Positions 58,997-64,000 of a stretch of DNA of 64,000 bases are shown here, piece by piece. Location of the stretch: contig OZ026595.1 in the NCBI GenBank assembly GCA_964020085.1, forward strand, positions 8,469,216 through 8,533,215. The letters run 5' to 3'. The notes below the pieces were generated by a model. That model worked only from the letters and a program-made list of their open reading frames with translations, had not been told where the DNA came from and ran no database searches. Positions within the stretch are counted from its first letter, which is position 1; each line of letters opens with the position of its first letter. The stretch is from Micromussa lordhowensis (Eukaryota > Cnidaria > Anthozoa > Scleractinia > Lobophylliidae). The position numbers and the translations under genes were made by a program.

Positions 58997-61900
58997 GTTA
59001 GAATTAATAAAATGAACAATAATGTGACATACCTTCAGCGGACTCAAGACTAAATGAACTGAAACATTGGCAGGCTACGTTGACCAACATTTCGCTATAC
59101 TACTGTGTACATTACCTGATTTAAGTTTTCCCAAATATTTTTGGGCATTGTTTGTTTTGATTGTTATCACTGGCGATCTTGTTCTCTATGGGGAAAGGCT
59201 GTTTGCTACATGACGTTTGCTACATGACGTTTTCCCCGGCCGTGTGATTTTCGGTTTCGGTCTGATGCTGTCCTCAATTAGCTCTATTGAGACCGAGCTC
59301 GGTTTTGGAATACTGGGTTTCCCCTAGCGCCCTAACCTCGTAGAGCATTAAAGCTATGCGAATGAAACTCGCAGGATTCAAAGCAATGATAAAAGTATTT
59401 CTTTTCATGTCCATAACATAAAAAAACATGGCGTCATATGTAGATTTCCCAGACCACTAGTCATTTCCGATCCGCTTCCGTAGATTTTATGATATTTTTA
59501 GAGCGTTAGAAAACCACCAAAAATGGTTCAAAAGTAGTGAAAACCAATAAAGAAAGTCATTGTTAACTACCAAACAAAGTTATTGCAGTTAAAAAGCTGA
59601 GATAATTCTAAAATTCCTAATTTGAAAACATGCCTATCACAATATAATTGCCGTGGACACGACCAATAACGTACATTTCATATTCAATTTTTCCCAGATA
59701 AATTTTAGGAAAATTCTCTAAATTTGGAGTTCATTGTTCTAATCGTTGGCGAGGACTTTTTAAACCACCCCACCTACTCAGCAAGATGAGGAAAAGTAGA
59801 CATTGACACGAAATTGAAAATTGACACGAAATCCGTTGCAACTTTAACTGATGATTTCTTAGTCTTCCATCCATTTATTTAATATGCTGCAGCCTCCAAT
59901 CCCCCTCCAGAGATAATTAAGGAATGTTTGTTTCTTTCTTGTTTGTCCTTTGCAGATTTTTCAGTTCGTTTGTGTGCATTGTACAACAAATTGAGTCAGG
60001 TTAAAGTCACTCCGTGGGACCCTGACAACACCGTTCACATAGACGACATTTACACTCAGTTATGCTGGTTTAGGGATGACAAGAGGCCTAGTGGAATAAA
60101 GCAAAGCAAACTCGCAGACTATTGCGACATTTTAAAAGGGAAACCGAACAAGCCTAATCCAGACCGAATTCTCGTCTACGGTAGACCAGGAATTGGGAAG
60201 TCCACCTTTGCACAGAAGATTTCTATCGATTGGGCCAGAGGCAACAAAGAAATCCTAAAGAAATTTGACCTACTTCTTATGATTCCGTTGCGCGATGTCT
60301 GTGAAAGCGAGACGTTTCATGATATTTTAAAAGCTGCCAAATTATTTCCTGTTGAAGACCAAAGGTTGACCGACAGCCTCTATGGCTACATTCTTCAGCA
60401 CAAAGATAAGGTCTTGCTGGTTTTGGATGGCTTTGACGAGTACAGTGCAGGGACACCGTCGCCAATTTTTGACCTATGGAAGGGCAATGAGCTGAGGGAA
60501 TGCGCTGTTATTTTAACAACGCGACCAATTAAAGAGGATGAAGTAAAACGCTTCAGCAAAGTTCAGTTTCAGATTAAAGGATTTGACTTGGCCCAAATCG
60601 AAGAGTTTTCAATGAAGTTTCTAAACAGCCAGCAGGAGGTTGAAGTCTTCCTTAGTTACATCAGAATGCATAAACTGGAGGAAATTGCAGAAATACCTCT
60701 TCTTTTATTAATGCTGTGTTTAGTCTGGAAGGAGAGGAATCGGGAAGGGCTGCCAGAATCTAGAGTGTACCTTTATTGCGATTTCATTCAAGCGTTGTCT
60801 AATCACCTGGCTGCGAAAGACGGCAAAGAAACAGTGAACAGCATCGAAGACTACAACGATGAACTTATTCAAGTTGGACAACTGGCTTTTAATGCTCTAT
60901 TGACAAACTCACTAGAGTTTGACTTTGAACAGCTTCCAAATGAATTTTTGAGTAGCAGATTGATCCGTGTTGGTGTAATTCAGATCGTAAAGCTCTTCAG
61001 TGCAAGGCCAAAGAAGGTTGTTGCGTTCCTGCACAAATCCATTCAAGAGTTCCTGGCAGCTTGGTTTGTAATTCACAAGCTAATTCCCTCGACAAAAAAC
61101 AGCCTTTCATGTATGACTGCAATTGATTCCACTGAAAAAGCTGTAGCGATGGTTGAAGTATTGAAATTCGTCTCCCAATGGTCGCTGGAAGGATCGAGTG
61201 CGGTCTTGCTTCATCTTGAATCATTGAGGAAGAAACAGAGTCCTTCCGAACAGAGCAGCAATGAGACCCTGTTTTTAGACGATTTGTCCGACCATGACAA
61301 GAAGCTGTTGGAGTTAAATTTGGAGTGCTTTATTGAAACACCAGTACTGGCAAAGGCAGAAGCCTACCCGTTGCTGTTGAAGTCGACATGTGGAGTCCTA
61401 GTTATACCAGACACGACGCTGCATCTTCTTGTCGACAACCACGTACTGAAATTCAAAGTACTGCCAAACTACGCCCTGTTCAAATTTCGGCGGCCGCCGT
61501 CTCAAAAACACCGTGACCACATGGCTTCGATAATGGAAGATCTAAACGTGGTAGTCAAAACTGCTTCGGGAGAAAGAAAGGCCTCAGACTTCGTCAGAAA
61601 GCTGTCCAGGTTTGAAGTATTGACCTCTTTGTTCCTGAAAAGGCATGAAGATAAACTGTATCTTCACTTCACTCAGGTTGCTGGTAACGATGTCGGTACA
61701 CTGAATGAGCTCACATTGTCAAAGCCAAACCCTCCTCCTGAGAGCTCTAATGATGAGCAACATGGCGATGAAATCACTACTGAGATGAATTGCAGAACCC
61801 ATCTACATTGCTTTTCACTGGCAAAGAAGATTGAAATTGACGAAATAGAGAATGATGAATTTATTGATGCTATTTCCAATGTAATGCCTCTTGTTGAGAG

Positions 61901-63596
61901 TCCACGGGAGATAACCTTACTCAGTTCACAGAAATCCTTCGAACCTCGTGGGATAGAGCGTTTGGCGAAAGGAATGAACATCACAGAATGTCTCCGACGT
62001 TTGAGACTCCACAAAGTAAACTTGAATGAGCAGTCACTAACGGCTGTAACTAGATTTCTTCATCGAGCTAGAAACTTGCAAGAGATTTTCTTATCAGAAA
62101 ACCCGTTGGGTAGTGGAGTTATCCGTTTGGCCGAGAATCTTAAACACGTACAACAGCTGGCAACGTTGGAGTTGACCAATGTTCTCATGGACGAGCAAGC
62201 GTTCTCGAACCTTGCTAGTTCTTTGTGTCATGTCCCTGAGTTGAAAGTACTTTCCGTCTCGCGGAATGACCTGGGCCCTTCAATAACTGTGTTGGCTGAA
62301 AACCTAAACAGCGTTCCTGGCCTCACCCATTTGGAGCTGAGTCAAACACAAATGGACGAAGAAGGAGCTTTGGCCCTTTCTAACGGCTTAAGAAGTCTCA
62401 CCAAATTAGAAGTGCTTGATATATCACACAACCCTCTGGGAAGTGCAGTCACTGTGATTGCAGATCATCTTCAGAGCACGCCTTGCCTGACCGAACTTTA
62501 CATGAATAACACAGAGATGGGTTGTGATGAAGTCACGGCAGTCGCAAGTTCACTTAAGTTCCTTCAAAATCTTAGGATGCTTTCTGTTGGGTCCAATCCA
62601 CTTGGTCGAGGCGTCCATGTTCTTCTCCAACATCTCTCTAAGATCCCAAAGCTCAAGCGTCTTACCCTTACAAGTGTTGTGATGGGAGACGAGGAAGTCA
62701 ACTTGGTATCAAACGCTTGCAAAAAAGTTCAAACTTCCACCATTGCCACCGATTATCTTGTAAGTATGAGTGTCCTCCTTTCTTCTTTCATACTTTCGTC
62801 ATATCGTGAACGCTTATTAAAAGTAACTGATTTCCATACTCCCCATTGAGACAGTTTAACTGGTCCCCTCAGACTTTTTTTCCCATTTTCCGGCAAAGTG
62901 AGCTCTAAAATTTCGTACAAAGTGCACAATGTACACATGGACATTGTACTGTTTTAGATATGGTTGAAAGTTTTATTATTCTCTTGTCAGTTAAACATCT
63001 TTGGTTTCGAAGACTCCCAAGTATATATCTTTCACAGATCACCCCATCAGAGCTCTTTGTTTTTCTTAATTAACGACCTCGTACATGTATTTGTGACCTC
63101 TATAATGGGAACGTCGCTATAATCTAATCTAATCTAATCTAATCCGTGCACTGTTTTCTGACCGTATTATAGCTGCTGACCGTATTGTAACTGTCTTCTC
63201 TTAATGAGGATAGCTTCTTCTGGTAAGTTGTAAGTTGTACTTGTTATTGAAATGCGTCATTATTTTACAGTAATTCTTATCATTGTTATTTTGGTCGGTT
63301 TTTTGTTTGTTTCACGTTTATAGGATGAAAATGGGGAGCGTTTGCCGGTGAAGGTACTCAACTCTTCCTTCGCTGGGTCATCTGAATCTAATGATGAATT
63401 GGAGGATGACTATGGATTTGAGGAACATCGCGATTATGACGAGGACGATGATGAGAAGGACAATCTCTGTTCCCTGTTCCCTGTTCTCTGTTCTCTTCCC
63501 CCTGATCACGATTATGACGAAAATGACGATGACAATGACGAGATTGAAAACGATACAGAGGATGAGGAGTATAGCATCTTGTTAGGTTCATTGTGA
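58261..63596 (+). CDS. HEPN-NACHT-LRR protein (whole gene, three coding exons)
   Basis: Exons 58261-58996 (ATG at 58282), 59956-62759 and 63324-63596 join in phases 1 and 0 to about 1,263 residues. Residues 1-160 are a DZIP3-type HEPN domain, 180-225 a coiled coil, 310-560 a NACHT ATPase with winged-helix part, 850-1170 LRRs of the ribonuclease-inhibitor type, and the last 90 an acidic tail. There is no signal peptide, so it should act in the cytosol. By family it is an NLR-like sensor whose NACHT would oligomerise on ligand binding to LRRs; the HEPN would be the effector or adaptor. Its ligand is unknown. It lies 10.5 kb after the receptor gene in the same direction. Confidence 0.8.
58997..59955. 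other. Intron a of the HEPN-NACHT gene
   Basis: AT-rich sequence with a short direct repeat GCTACATGACGTTTTGC-like near 59205-59230. No exon or element is recognised. Confidence 0.5.
59956..62759 (+). CDS. Exon b: NACHT and LRR block
   Basis: A 2804-nt exon between CTTTGCAG and GTAAGT. FISNA-like sequence (DPDNTVHIDDIYTQLCWFRD) leads to Walker A GRPGIGKST (residues about 314-322) and Walker B LLVLDGFDE (392-400). ECAVILTTRP is sensor 1, and VAFLHKSIQEFLAAWFV the conserved helical-domain signature. At least six RI-type LRRs follow from about residue 900 (for example LEVLDISHNPLGSAVTVI). All NACHT motifs look intact, so ATP binding is plausible. Confidence 0.88.
62760..63323. other. Intron b of the HEPN-NACHT gene
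   Basis: Contains five tandem TAATC units at 63119-63143. If this intron is retained, translation would stop at 62847 after 29 more codons, giving a form without the acidic tail. Confidence 0.5.
63324..63596 (+). CDS. Exon c: acidic tail
   Basis: A 90-codon phase-0 terminal exon after TTTATAG. It is mostly Asp and Glu (DYDEDDDEKD; NDDDNDEIENDTEDEEY). The acidic run is broken by NLCSLFPVLCSLPP, read from a CTCTGTTCCCTGTTC simple repeat at about 63464-63500. Confidence 0.7.
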   Translation, partial: DENGERLPVKVLNSSFAGSSESNDELEDDYGFEEHRDYDEDDDEKDNLCSLFPVLCSLPPDHDYDENDDDNDEIENDTEDEEYSILLGSL

Positions 63597-64000
63597 TCAG
63601 GTATGCACAGGTACGCAAACGCCGCTTTTTTCCGCTACAGTTTGCATCCATGCAGTTCCCCTTTACAAGTGGTTTCATTTTAGTTCATGGCGAATAGAGT
63701 TGCATGGCTTTCGCGAACAAGAACAAGACCAACTCGTTTGTTTGTACACTTGCAAGTGATTCCTTGGACATTCCATGGTTTACCACTCAAAAGCGTTACA
63801 TAACTAATATCGGCGATTTTTTTTTCTCTGAGGGGAAAGGTTTAAGGTAAGATAAAGCTATAATGGAAACAAAGAACATCTACCCCCGGAACGTATTTTG
63901 GTTTAAATGAGATGCTAGTTGACCACATAGTTACCCTCGAGCGTTGTATTCCCCAATACCAGAAGTATATAATGCTATCATCATAAAGTTTGCCAGTACC
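63597..64000 (+). other. 3' flank of the HEPN-NACHT gene
   Basis: Presumed 3' UTR and beyond. No AATAAA is seen before the window ends. Confidence 0.4.

Noticed and set aside
63388..63678. Minus-strand frame opposite the acidic exon
   Set aside because: It is the His/Arg-rich shadow of the GAT/GAC-rich coding strand.

Overview
The window is nuclear DNA of an anthozoan cnidarian, most likely a reef-building coral. The signs are single-LRR exons in a constant intron phase, a HEPN-NACHT-LRR gene of the type expanded in corals, a tRNA-derived SINE, many palindromic (foldback) short elements, Penelope-like and CR1-like remnants, and a 200-N scaffold gap (33801-34000). I recognise families from memory only; no database was searched and no species can be named.

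Region 1 (about 1.5-47.7 kb, + strand) is one very long host gene. It reads as signal peptide, LRRNT, thirteen LRR-type exons (mostly 72 nt, all phase 2), two Cys-rich repeats of GCC2/GCC3 (ephrin-receptor-like) type, a multipass membrane region and a cytoplasmic tail. All splice phases join, and the summed coding length becomes a multiple of three when one extra base is discounted at each of two frameshifts in the large membrane exon (near 45,290 and 45,770). Its introns hold most of the mobile DNA.

Inside one intron (about 23.69-33.80 kb, running into the gap) lies an integrated polinton-like DNA virus. It has an intron-free, AT-rich gene block with two divergent arms. The minus arm carries the A32-type packaging ATPase, a small coiled-coil protein, a large repeat-built fibre, a shorter fibre paralogue, and two small proteins, one a two-transmembrane protein resembling SLATT. 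The plus arm carries an unknown protein with a conserved C-terminus, the minor capsid (penton-like) protein, a basic core/pX-like protein and the double-jelly-roll major capsid protein (frameshifted near its end). No polymerase, integrase or protease is visible. Nine of ten start codons follow a TATATA-like motif within a few bases.

A later intron (36.3-41.3 kb) holds a decayed Gypsy-type LTR retrotransposon (160-bp LTRs, TSD CTTGT) that landed inside one arm of a Penelope-like foldback, itself flanked by a 17-bp TSD.

Region 2 (47.7-58.2 kb) is intergenic, with MITEs, a degenerate satellite and homopolymer tracts. Region 3 (58.26-63.6 kb, + strand) is a three-exon HEPN(DZIP3-type)-coiled-coil-NACHT-LRR gene of about 1,263 residues with an acidic tail, a candidate intracellular innate-immune receptor. 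The window thus places a surface LRR receptor and a cytosolic NLR-like receptor in the same orientation, with a viral integrant inside the first.
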